Part shown: piece after piece, positions 1 to 5,518 of the stretch | Numbering within the stretch: position 1 is the stretch's first letter | Layout of the letters: each line of letters starts with the position of its first letter | Assembly (NCBI GenBank): GCA_004375885.1 | Contig: SOJG01000052.1 | Coordinates: 1 to 10,931 of the forward strand | DNA from: Dehalococcoidia bacterium | GTDB lineage: Bacteria; Chloroflexota; Dehalococcoidia; GIF9; AB-539-J10 | DNA length: 10,931 nt | Direction: 5' to 3' | The notes under the pieces: model-generated | Database searches by the model: none | What the model saw: only the letters and a program-made list of their open reading frames with translations | Told to the model about the DNA's origin: nothing | Made by a program: the position numbers and the translations under genes

Positions 1-743
1 TCCAATCTCTGCACCAGAATTGAAACCTTGTCCTCACTGCAGACAACGAGGAAGGACAGGCCGCAATGAACTGCCTCTATGGCTGCTTCCCGGACACCGT
101 GAAGGTAATCAGGCTTTACACCTATCTCCGTCAGTGCTACCAGGGCTTCCATGCCCATCGCTCCCACCAGCCTCGCTTCTTCTACTGCCCTTCTTAGCCG
201 GGCAAGATCCGTGCTTCTGGAGCCTCCATCCTGGACGTTGGGCACCTGGCCTACGGTTAGCCTGGCTGGCTCCAGCTTTATTACGCCCTGGATGCTCCGG
301 ATGCCGACGTCCTGACCTTTCTTGGCCTCAGTGACGGCTGTTCCTCTGGCCCCTTCGTCACTCATGATGTTGGAGGCGAAGAGCAAGCCGTCCTTCATAT
401 ATAGCGACACCGGTTGACCGACCGACAAGTCTGTATCGGCTATGGCAGCGGAGATTGATATGTCGGACACGACCTTGCTCACAAACCAGGCATAGCTATG
501 TAACTGCCGGGACATCTGCAAAATCCAGTCGACTCCCTCTCGAGTTACTCTGTAGCGGGAGCGACCTTCGGAAATCAGCCAGCCGTCCCTTATTAGTTCC
601 TTCATGTACTCGGAGACCGCCTGCGAAGTGATACCTAATTTCGGGGCGATATCCTTCTGCTGTATGTTAGGTTGATTGGCTGCTATCTCCAGCATGATCT
701 GAAACTTGGTAGCCAGATTTTTGCTCTTCAGTATTTGCGCCAT
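1..743 (-). CDS. Winged-helix transcriptional regulator, C-terminus cut by window edge
   Basis: I translated this by hand from the ATG at 743-741; the frame is open for 247 codons to the left edge, so the C-terminus is missing. Residues about 11-70 form a winged helix: helix-turn-helix around 28-50 (QQKDIAPKLGITSQAVSEY) and a wing at 54-70 (GWLISEGRSRYRVTREG). This resembles MarR/IclR-type DNA-binding domains. Residues about 95-247 look like a conserved second domain of unknown role, with repeated Gly-rich turns (GQDVGIRSIQG) and a hydrophobic end (HCGLSFLVVC). I associate this architecture with archaeal and Dehalococcoidia regulators of about 250 residues, and I do not know a ligand. It lies 34 bp downstream of nth on the same strand but has its own promoter-like extended -10 directly before the ATG. 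DNA binding is well supported; the regulon is unknown. Confidence 0.75.
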   Translation of the reverse strand, partial: MAQILKSKNLATKFQIMLEIAANQPNIQQKDIAPKLGITSQAVSEYMKELIRDGWLISEGRSRYRVTREGVDWILQMSRQLHSYAWFVSKVVSDISISAAIADTDLSVGQPVSLYMKDGLLFASNIMSDEGARGTAVTEAKKGQDVGIRSIQGVIKLEPARLTVGQVPNVQDGGSRSTDLARLRRAVEEARLVGAMGMEALVALTEIGVKPDYLHGVREAAIEAVHCGLSFLVVCSEDKVSILVQRL

Positions 744-750
744 GTCACGA

Positions 751-759
751 ATTATACCA
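751..759 (-). promoter_or_regulatory. Extended -10 promoter of the winged-helix regulator (leaderless type)
   Basis: On the minus strand the sequence reads TGG-TATAAT followed by 7 nt (TCGTGAC) and the ATG at 743. The -10 is a perfect consensus with an upstream TGn extension. I see no good -35 box at 16-18 nt, which is tolerated in extended -10 promoters. A start point 7 nt downstream of TATAAT would fall on the ATG itself, so the mRNA would have essentially no leader and no Shine-Dalgarno site. Confidence 0.5.
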
Positions 760-777
760 CCTGCCGACCAGGCTGGA

Positions 778-1440
778 TCAGCATAGCGAGCTGGGGCAGG
801 CGCCTCTCAATATGCACCTGTGGCAGCGAGGCTGTCGAGAGTGACATATCCGCCTGCCGTGCTCTATCATATGTACGTGGATTTGGTAAACCTTTGAGGG
901 CGGGATCTGCTCCTGAAGCAAGCTGTGTGCCTTCTCAATGCTCACTCTGGAGTCAACTAGTCCCAGCCGTTTGGCCACCCGAAAAACGTGGGTATCGACG
1001 GGCAGACACGGCTTGCCCAGGGAGAACAGCAGCACACAGTTGGCTGTCTTAGGTCCTACTCCGGGCAGGCGCATAAGGTAATCTTCAGCTTCAGCCGTGT
1101 TCATAGACTTGAGGGAATCAAGGCTGATGCGACCCTGGTCCCTTTCAATCTGCTCAAGCACCCGCTTTATCCTGGCCGCCTTGATTCGGAATAGCCCTCC
1201 GGACCGAATGGCCTGAGCGATATGCTCTGCTGGAGCCGCTGCTACGGCTTCCCAGCTATGGAAGGTGGCTTTAAGCGAGGCGAAAGCTCTTCCCGAATTC
1301 GTATCCGAAGTGTTTTGAGATAGTATGGTACGTATGAGCACGTCAATAGGGTCTTCATGCGGGTGCCATTCCCGGGGGTAATACTCCTGCTCTAGAAGAT
1401 CAATGATCTGCCCAATAGCCACTGGCCTACAAAATAGCAT
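778..1440 (-). CDS. nth: Endonuclease III-type DNA glycosylase/AP lyase
   Basis: Base-excision repair enzyme of the HhH-GPD superfamily: removes oxidised pyrimidines and cuts the abasic site by beta-elimination. Of 220 residues (E. coli Nth has 211), the helix-hairpin-helix is at 125-136 (LPGVGPKTANCV), with catalytic Lys131 and catalytic Asp149 in VDTHVFRVAKRLG. The C-terminus has the 4Fe-4S ligand pattern C199-X6-C206-X2-C209-X5-C215. The helix at 38-52 reads LSQNTSDTNSGRAF, the LSQNT-D form seen in many non-enterobacterial members, so mismatch or uracil/thymine specificity cannot be excluded. The ATG at 1440 has no clear Shine-Dalgarno site. An alternative GTG start is codon 7 (1422), with a weak TATTTT box 8 nt upstream. 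The next gene on this strand is the winged-helix regulator, 34 bp downstream; the upstream side faces the divergent nucleoside hydrolase. Confidence 0.93.
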   Translation of the reverse strand: MLFCRPVAIGQIIDLLEQEYYPREWHPHEDPIDVLIRTILSQNTSDTNSGRAFASLKATFHSWEAVAAAPAEHIAQAIRSGGLFRIKAARIKRVLEQIERDQGRISLDSLKSMNTAEAEDYLMRLPGVGPKTANCVLLFSLGKPCLPVDTHVFRVAKRLGLVDSRVSIEKAHSLLQEQIPPSKVYQIHVHMIEHGRRICHSRQPRCHRCILRGACPSSLC

Positions 1441-1790
1441 GCCGCAGCCAGGCGATGCAAAGACGCCTTCTCGACGAGATTCCTGCAGTTGCGTGATTTA
1501 TCAGGGCCCTTAGGTTCCTGTCGTGCAGCGCTTCACGGCTGTGCCGCCGGCGCTAAAGCCTCGTACTGCGTCTCCAGATGGCAGGTGTCACCGTCCGGAG
1601 GCGCGAATGCCAAAACTGCCGCTCTCTGTCATTTGAGCTTTAGCTTTTGTTTGGCATTCGAGCTTCCGCATCTGTCGTTGTACAGCGTTGGGATGAAGGG
1701 TCTGGCAGTCATTCCTGAGGGTTCAGGCGTTTTTCAGAGCAACCACTTATGCTCTTCTGGGATTTATGGTAGTGTATCCCGTAGAATTTC
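1441..1790. other. 350-bp divergent intergenic region between nth and nucleoside hydrolase
   Basis: I found no convincing gene, tRNA or riboswitch here; open frames crossing it have no recognisable protein features. It should hold the promoters for both divergent operons, but no strong -35/-10 pair is visible on either strand. Two structures stand out. One is an imperfect inverted repeat with arms 1606-1616 and 1649-1658 (AATGCCAAAAC / GTTTGGCATT, one bulge). The other is a short GC hairpin followed by five T at 1714-1734, listed separately. Confidence 0.6.
1714..1734 (+). terminator. Small hairpin plus T-run in the nucleoside hydrolase leader
   Basis: CCTGA (1714-1718), loop GGGT, TCAGG (1723-1727), then CG and TTTTT (1730-1734). 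It reads like a minimal intrinsic terminator 56 nt before the nucleoside hydrolase ATG. A five-pair stem is weak, so it may be fortuitous. If a promoter lies upstream, it could act as an attenuator. Confidence 0.25.
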
Positions 1791-2711
1791 ATGCATAAAG
1801 TTGTCCTCGATATGGACCCCGGCATCGATGATGCGCTGGCTTTGATTCTGGCGTTAAAATCGTCAGAAGTCCAGGTCCTGGGCATCACCACGGTGGCGGG
1901 CAATGCTCCAGTGGAGGTGACCAGCGCCAACGCGCGCCGGGTCCTGGAATACCTGAATGTAGAGAGTATCCCGGTGGCAATGGGCGCGGCAAACCCTTTG
2001 AATCACCCTTTAGAAGATGCGTTAAGCTACCACGGTCCGGATGGACTGGGCAACTGCGGTCTGGCGATGCCCCTGACTCCAGTGCACGCGGCTAAGGCCT
2101 GGGATTTCCTTGCCCGGTTAGTGCTGGATGCTCCTCATGAAGTTACCCTCGTAGCCACGGGACCGTTGACGAACGTGGCTTGTGCGTTCGAGCGTTATCC
2201 TGAATTGCCTGGACTTCTAGCCGGGCTGGTTCTCATGGGAGGTGCCTATGGTCTTACGCCCTATGGCAAAGGAAACCGCACTCCCTTTGCCGAGTTCAAT
2301 ATCTGGCAAGACCCTGAGGCTGCTCATACAGTGGTCAAGTCCGGGATGGACATCTTGGCTGTGGGACTTGATGTAACTATGGATCCCGCCGCTTGCCTGA
2401 ATAGTCAGCATCTGGAGCAAATCAAGACCAAGCAGACACAGGCTGCACATGTGGCAGCCCGACTGGTAGAATTCGGGATAGAACACCGAGGATGCTGTAG
2501 AATGCACGACCCGCTGGCGCTGGCAGCATTGCTGGATGCTTCGTTGCTTGATTTCATCTCGGCTAAGGTCGAAGTAGTAACAGGCAACGATTGGGACAGG
2601 GGAGCCACGCGTATCTTGCCTCCAGATAGCTCCCGGTCGGTACAAGTAGCCTCTGCCGTGGACGGACCTCGCTTTGTAAGGCTATTCCTATCGTGCATAT
2701 TGGAGGAGTAA
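1791..2711 (+). CDS. Inosine-uridine preferring nucleoside hydrolase family protein
   Basis: Predicted to hydrolyse the N-glycosidic bond of ribonucleosides, giving a free base and ribose, in the cytoplasm. The 306-residue length fits the family (about 310). The Ca-binding aspartate cluster is at the N-terminus (LDMDPGIDDALA, D7, D9, D13, D14). Further family motifs follow: ITTVAGN (32-38), YHGPDGLGN (80-88), VATGPLTN (121-128), the ribose-binding EFNIWQDPEAA (168-178), and MHDPLALA (238-245) with His239 and the Ca ligand Asp240. All key residues are present, so it should be active. Whether purine or pyrimidine nucleosides are preferred cannot be read from the sequence. The ATG at 1791 is needed to keep the DxDPG motif but has no Shine-Dalgarno site. 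The kinase gene follows after 1 bp, so the two are almost certainly co-translated. Confidence 0.93.
   Translation: MHKVVLDMDPGIDDALALILALKSSEVQVLGITTVAGNAPVEVTSANARRVLEYLNVESIPVAMGAANPLNHPLEDALSYHGPDGLGNCGLAMPLTPVHAAKAWDFLARLVLDAPHEVTLVATGPLTNVACAFERYPELPGLLAGLVLMGGAYGLTPYGKGNRTPFAEFNIWQDPEAAHTVVKSGMDILAVGLDVTMDPAACLNSQHLEQIKTKQTQAAHVAARLVEFGIEHRGCCRMHDPLALAALLDASLLDFISAKVEVVTGNDWDRGATRILPPDSSRSVQVASAVDGPRFVRLFLSCILEE
2702..2708 (+). promoter_or_regulatory. Strong ribosome binding site of the PfkB kinase
   Basis: GGAGGAG lies inside the last codons of the nucleoside hydrolase, 4 nt before the kinase ATG at 2713. It fixes the kinase start and implies translational coupling. Confidence 0.75.
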
Positions 2712-2712
2712 T

Positions 2713-3696
2713 ATGGCCAGCCTGGTTGTATGCGGTGCTATAAACTGGGATATTACCTGCTTTGTAGAGGGGCTGCCGGTGCCGGGTGAAGAGGTTACCA
2801 TCAAACACATCACCCGTGTGTCGGGAGGCACCGGGGGCAACGTGGCTGTGGCGGCGGCCCGGATTCTGGGGGTTAAGGAGGTTGCCCTGATAGGTGCTCT
2901 GGGGAAGGATGACATTGCTCGCCAACAGATTGCCACCCTCGAGGACGAGGGGGTCATCACCACGGGAATTCAGCACATTGCGGGAGAGGAATCGGGGCAG
3001 GCTTATATCCTGGTTGACCAAACAGGGCAGAATGTTATTGCCAGCCATCTGGGGGCGAATGCCGGTCTTGGTTTGAAACACCTCCACGGAGCACAGGTCA
3101 AGGAGCAGCTTGAGGAATGTAGGGGCATCGTCCTCACCGACCCGCCTTTGGAGGTAGCACAGGAGCTAATAAACCTGGCAAAAAGGCGCGATGTCCCGGT
3201 GTTGTGGGACCCGGGGATTTTGATAAGCCCCAACCGCGAAGCGGTGCACTCTCTTGCCAAAGAAGCCGAAGTCCTCTTCCTGAATGAGACCGAGGCGGGT
3301 GCTCTACTGGGAGCCGACGAGCCAGATATGGGGTTGCAGAGATTGCAGAGGCTAGGACTTCGCAATCACACGGTGCTCAAACTTGGCGCTCAAGGGGCAG
3401 CCCTGCTTGAACCTGCTAGCAGCCTGATAGTCCAGGTCCCGGCCTTGCCTCTCAAAGAGCTAGGTCTGAATGTAATAAACACGGTGGGTTGTGGAGATGT
3501 CTTTGCCGGAGTCTTTGCTGCCTACCGTGTTCTGGGAGCCAGCCTGGGAGAATCGCTTATCATGGCCAGCGCTGCCGCAGGGCTTAATGCCACCCGACCT
3601 GAAACGAGGAGTAGCCCGGACCGAGCCAGTTTAGAAGAAATGGTGGACCGCAGTCAGGGGCTGGGCTTCGCAGCTCAGGAACGCAAGCTCTCTTAA
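2713..3696 (+). CDS. PfkB-family carbohydrate/nucleoside kinase (ribokinase-like)
   Basis: ATP-dependent kinase of the ribokinase/PfkB fold, 327 residues. PfkB signature 1 is at 38-50 (GGTGGNVAVAAAR), the NETE metal/phosphate motif at 191-194, the KLGAQGA strand-loop at 223-229, and signature 2 at 256-266 (NTVGCGDVFAG), with the anion hole GCG and catalytic base Asp262. The usual first Asp of DTxGAGD is Asn256 here, a substitution seen in other active PfkB members. Placed 1 bp after a nucleoside hydrolase and behind a strong ribosome site, it most plausibly phosphorylates the ribose released by that enzyme to ribose 5-phosphate. A nucleoside kinase or another sugar kinase is the alternative, and substrate residues do not settle it. 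The last 30 residues (from about 298) are a polar tail. Confidence 0.9.
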   Translation: MASLVVCGAINWDITCFVEGLPVPGEEVTIKHITRVSGGTGGNVAVAAARILGVKEVALIGALGKDDIARQQIATLEDEGVITTGIQHIAGEESGQAYILVDQTGQNVIASHLGANAGLGLKHLHGAQVKEQLEECRGIVLTDPPLEVAQELINLAKRRDVPVLWDPGILISPNREAVHSLAKEAEVLFLNETEAGALLGADEPDMGLQRLQRLGLRNHTVLKLGAQGAALLEPASSLIVQVPALPLKELGLNVINTVGCGDVFAGVFAAYRVLGASLGESLIMASAAAGLNATRPETRSSPDRASLEEMVDRSQGLGFAAQERKLS

Positions 3697-3773
3697 CACT
3701 GCCGGGCTATCTTGCTTAGATAGAACGTCCATATTCTGTGCTATCCCTGTCAGTTTTAAACTAGCTCACTTGG
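3697..3773. other. Convergent intergenic gap with weak stem-loop
   Basis: This 77-bp gap separates the converging kinase and DUF167 genes. CTATCT (3707-3712), loop TGCTT, AGATAG (3718-3723) is a perfect six-pair stem, but it is not followed by a T-run on either strand. A further palindrome AGTTT-T-AAACT sits at 3752-3762. Either could help transcription end, but neither is a convincing intrinsic terminator. Confidence 0.35.
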
Positions 3774-4025
3774 TCAGGCTCCAGACAGTTCTATCTCGCT
3801 ACACTGCTCTTCCGCAACCTCAATGACTTTATTTCTGCTTCTAAGGCCGCTGATAATCCTGACCCGGCTCTGGGGAACGCCGAAATGCTGCGCCAGCAGT
3901 TTAATGACTGCCTGGTTGGCCTTGCCTTCCCTGGGCGGCTCTTTGACTTTAACTATGAAGCTATCGCCTTCCTGGCTGAGCTCTTCGGTCCTGGAATTGG
4001 GCTTTATCTTAACCCGGATTTTCAT
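3774..4025 (-). CDS. DUF167 / YggU-family small protein
   Basis: An 83-residue protein matching the widespread DUF167 (YggU/UPF0235) family, about 75-100 residues, with an alpha/beta fold. Family landmarks are the N-terminal IRVKIKPNSR strand, VKVKEPPREGKANQAVIKLLA (25-45, with the conserved P-x-x-G-K-A-N core) and FGVPQSRVRIISGLRSRNKVIEV (48-70, the SGxxSRxK motif). Biochemical function is unknown for the family; the motif pattern suggests nucleic-acid or phosphate binding. Its ATG lies inside mtaB (17-bp overlap, other frame), with AAAGGTG about 5 nt upstream, so translation is probably coupled to mtaB. Nothing is truncated. Confidence 0.9.
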   Translation of the reverse strand: MKIRVKIKPNSRTEELSQEGDSFIVKVKEPPREGKANQAVIKLLAQHFGVPQSRVRIISGLRSRNKVIEVAEEQCSEIELSGA

Positions 4026-5286
4026 CCAACACCTTTCCCCATATACTGTGGTTGTGAAATTCCAGCAGTCTGACAGACGTTATCTCGTTGCTCAGGGGCT
4101 TTTCACTGTGACTGAAGGCCCTGATATAGTTGGCGGTCAGCCCTGAATATATGCCGCTTCCGGGGCCGGTTTCCTTCTCCCACAGGACCGACATAGTTTG
4201 CCCCAGGAACTGCTCACAGAAGCGACGCCGGGAGATCTGAGATAGCTCCAGCATGCGTCGATTACGCTCTTGTTTGGCCTTGTCTTTTACTTGATCGGGC
4301 ATGCTGGCTGCTGCTGTCCCGGGGCGACGTGAGAAAGGAAAGACATGGATGTTGGCGAAACCAGCTTGCTGGCAAAAAGAGTAGCTCTGTTCGAATTCCT
4401 CATCGCTCTCAGCCGGGAAACCGACCATGATATCTGTGGTGATGGCAGCGTCCGGCATCATTTGCTTTATGGAATCCGCGGTTGTTTGATACTGCTCCAG
4501 AGAATAGCTCCTCCTCATCGTTCGCAGCACAGTCTCGCTGCCACTTTGCAGCGCCAGGTGGAAATGGCGGCAAAGCCTATGGTCCTGCCAAAGGGCCAGG
4601 AATTGGCACGATATTTCCGAAGGCTGCAAGGACGAGAGACGCAATCTCTCTATGTCTGTTTCGGCAAGAATGCGCCGTACCAGGTCTCTGAGATCAATAC
4701 TGCCATCTCTGTACGCGCCGACCTTCGTCCCGGTGAGGATGACTTCTCTGTAACCGAGGGACACTTTCTGCTTGACGTCGTCAATTATCTGCGATGCGGG
4801 CAAGGAATACTCGCAAGGCCTTACTTCAGGCACAATACAGTATGCGCATGGGCTCTGGCAACCGTCCTGGATTTTTATCAGGCTGCGAACCCGGGTAGCG
4901 GCGCCGAGCATCTGACATTGCTCCGCTCCACCCTCACCCAAGCCTCTCTCTCCAAGGGCAAGAGTCTGGATGATGGCAGGCAGACCTTGCTTCTCTTCGT
5001 TGTCAACTACGAGGTCAGCGAGTTGGTCCAGATCGTGACTACTTCTCTGGGCATAGCAGCCAGTGGCGATAATCAGGGCTCGAGGATTCCTTCGTCTTGC
5101 CAGCCTGAGCCAGTGGCGTGACTTGCGGTCGGCAATATGAGTGACTGTGCAGGTATTGGCAATACAAACGTCTGCCCCGTCGTCAGGGGAAACAAGCTGA
5201 AATCCAACCCGGGAAAGATGACTGGACAGAGCTTCGGTCTCGGCTTGATTGAGCTTGCACCCCAACGTGTAGAGTGCCACCCTCAT
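4009..5286 (-). CDS. mtaB: tRNA t6A37 methylthiotransferase MtaB
   Basis: Radical SAM enzyme that adds a methylthio group to t6A at position 37 of ANN-decoding tRNAs. Of 425 residues, the N-terminal MTTase domain (1-105) has cluster cysteines C10 (TLGCKLNQAE, the MtaB-type GCKxNxxE), C46 (NTCTVT) and C77. The radical SAM domain (about 135-355) has C143-x3-C147-x2-C150 in DGCQSPCAYCIVP. The C-terminal 60 residues correspond to the TRAM RNA-binding domain. MtaB is favoured over MiaB/RimO by GCKLN and the short N-terminus. Linker residues 108-121 (TLALGERGLGEGGA) are encoded by sequence resembling a dispersed repeat found twice between genes in this window. A strong -35/-10 promoter ends 8 nt before the ATG, so the mRNA is probably leaderless. 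DUF167 overlaps the 3' end. Confidence 0.93.
   Translation of the reverse strand: MRVALYTLGCKLNQAETEALSSHLSRVGFQLVSPDDGADVCIANTCTVTHIADRKSRHWLRLARRRNPRALIIATGCYAQRSSHDLDQLADLVVDNEEKQGLPAIIQTLALGERGLGEGGAEQCQMLGAATRVRSLIKIQDGCQSPCAYCIVPEVRPCEYSLPASQIIDDVKQKVSLGYREVILTGTKVGAYRDGSIDLRDLVRRILAETDIERLRLSSLQPSEISCQFLALWQDHRLCRHFHLALQSGSETVLRTMRRSYSLEQYQTTADSIKQMMPDAAITTDIMVGFPAESDEEFEQSYSFCQQAGFANIHVFPFSRRPGTAAASMPDQVKDKAKQERNRRMLELSQISRRRFCEQFLGQTMSVLWEKETGPGSGIYSGLTANYIRAFSHSEKPLSNEITSVRLLEFHNHSIWGKVLDENPG
4926..4964 (-). repeat. Dispersed-repeat-like segment inside mtaB linker
   Basis: On the minus strand it reads CTCTTGCCCTTGGAGAG, then AGAGGCTTGGGTGAGGGTGG. The order CTCT-CTTGG-AGAGAGG-GGTGAGGG matches the intergenic copy at 10752-10788 and, more loosely, that at 7303-7338. 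Here it is in frame and encodes residues 108-121, exactly between the MTTase and radical SAM domains. Confidence 0.45.
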
Positions 5287-5294
5287 TGATGTGG

Positions 5295-5324
5295 ATTATA
5301 TTTATGGACTGGCTGAAGAGTCAA
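5295..5324 (-). promoter_or_regulatory. Sigma70-type promoter of mtaB (leaderless)
   Basis: On the minus strand, -35 TTGACT (5324-5319, 5/6) is followed by an 18-nt spacer and -10 TATAAT (5300-5295, 6/6). Only 8 nt separate the -10 from the ATG at 5286, so the expected start point falls on or next to the A of ATG. This is the best promoter match I found in the window. Confidence 0.7.
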
Positions 5325-5414
5325 ATCGCAGTGCTCAGCAAGGTCTGGCATCGAGTCTTCTGGCGCCGGGGGAGAGCAACTCCAGCGAGGTCAGCTGTAG
5401 GAAGGGATGCGTGA

Positions 5415-5446
5415 TCGCTCCGTCCCGATTCATCGGGACACGGCGA
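5415..5446. repeat. Stem-loop in the mtaB-recJ divergent region
   Basis: GTCCCGA (5422-5428), loop TTCA, TCGGGAC (5433-5439) is a perfect seven-pair stem. It extends past a 3/3 internal loop by TCGC (5415-5418) pairing with GCGA (5443-5446). There is no T-run, so it is not an intrinsic terminator. It lies about 30 bp upstream of the recJ -10 and about 90 bp upstream of the mtaB -35. It may be an operator or the remnant of a small dispersed repeat. Confidence 0.45.
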
Positions 5447-5471
5447 CGGCATGTTGCCGAAGCAGGTTGTG

Positions 5472-5480
5472 TGATATAGT
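5472..5480 (+). promoter_or_regulatory. Extended -10 promoter candidate of recJ
   Basis: TGA-TATAGT (5/6 plus TGn extension) lies 38 nt before the recJ start at 5519. The only -35 match is TTGCCG at 5454-5459 with a short 15-nt spacer, so the extended -10 would carry most of the recognition. Unlike mtaB, this would leave a leader of about 30 nt. Confidence 0.4.
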
Positions 5481-5518
5481 TAGCGATTCTGGCTAAGGCC
5501 GTTAGACTGGGTGCAGAA

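Noticed and set aside
672..1052. 126-codon plus-strand open frame over nth and the regulator
   Set aside because: Crosses the end of nth and the start of the regulator in antisense, with no domain-like composition.
1711..1734. tRNA T-loop-like GGTTCAGG
   Set aside because: No acceptor, D or anticodon stem can be built around it.
1489..1845. 118-codon plus-strand open frame in the nth-nucleoside hydrolase gap
   Set aside because: Low-complexity Cys/Ser-rich product, no ribosome site, and it overlaps the real hydrolase start in another frame.
2563..3087. 174-codon minus-strand open frame
   Set aside because: Lies across the nucleoside hydrolase and PfkB genes in antisense and lacks protein-like features.
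4345..5121. 258-codon plus-strand open frame
   Set aside because: Antisense to mtaB, whose cluster cysteines and radical SAM motifs are unmistakable; the plus-strand product has no recognisable domain.
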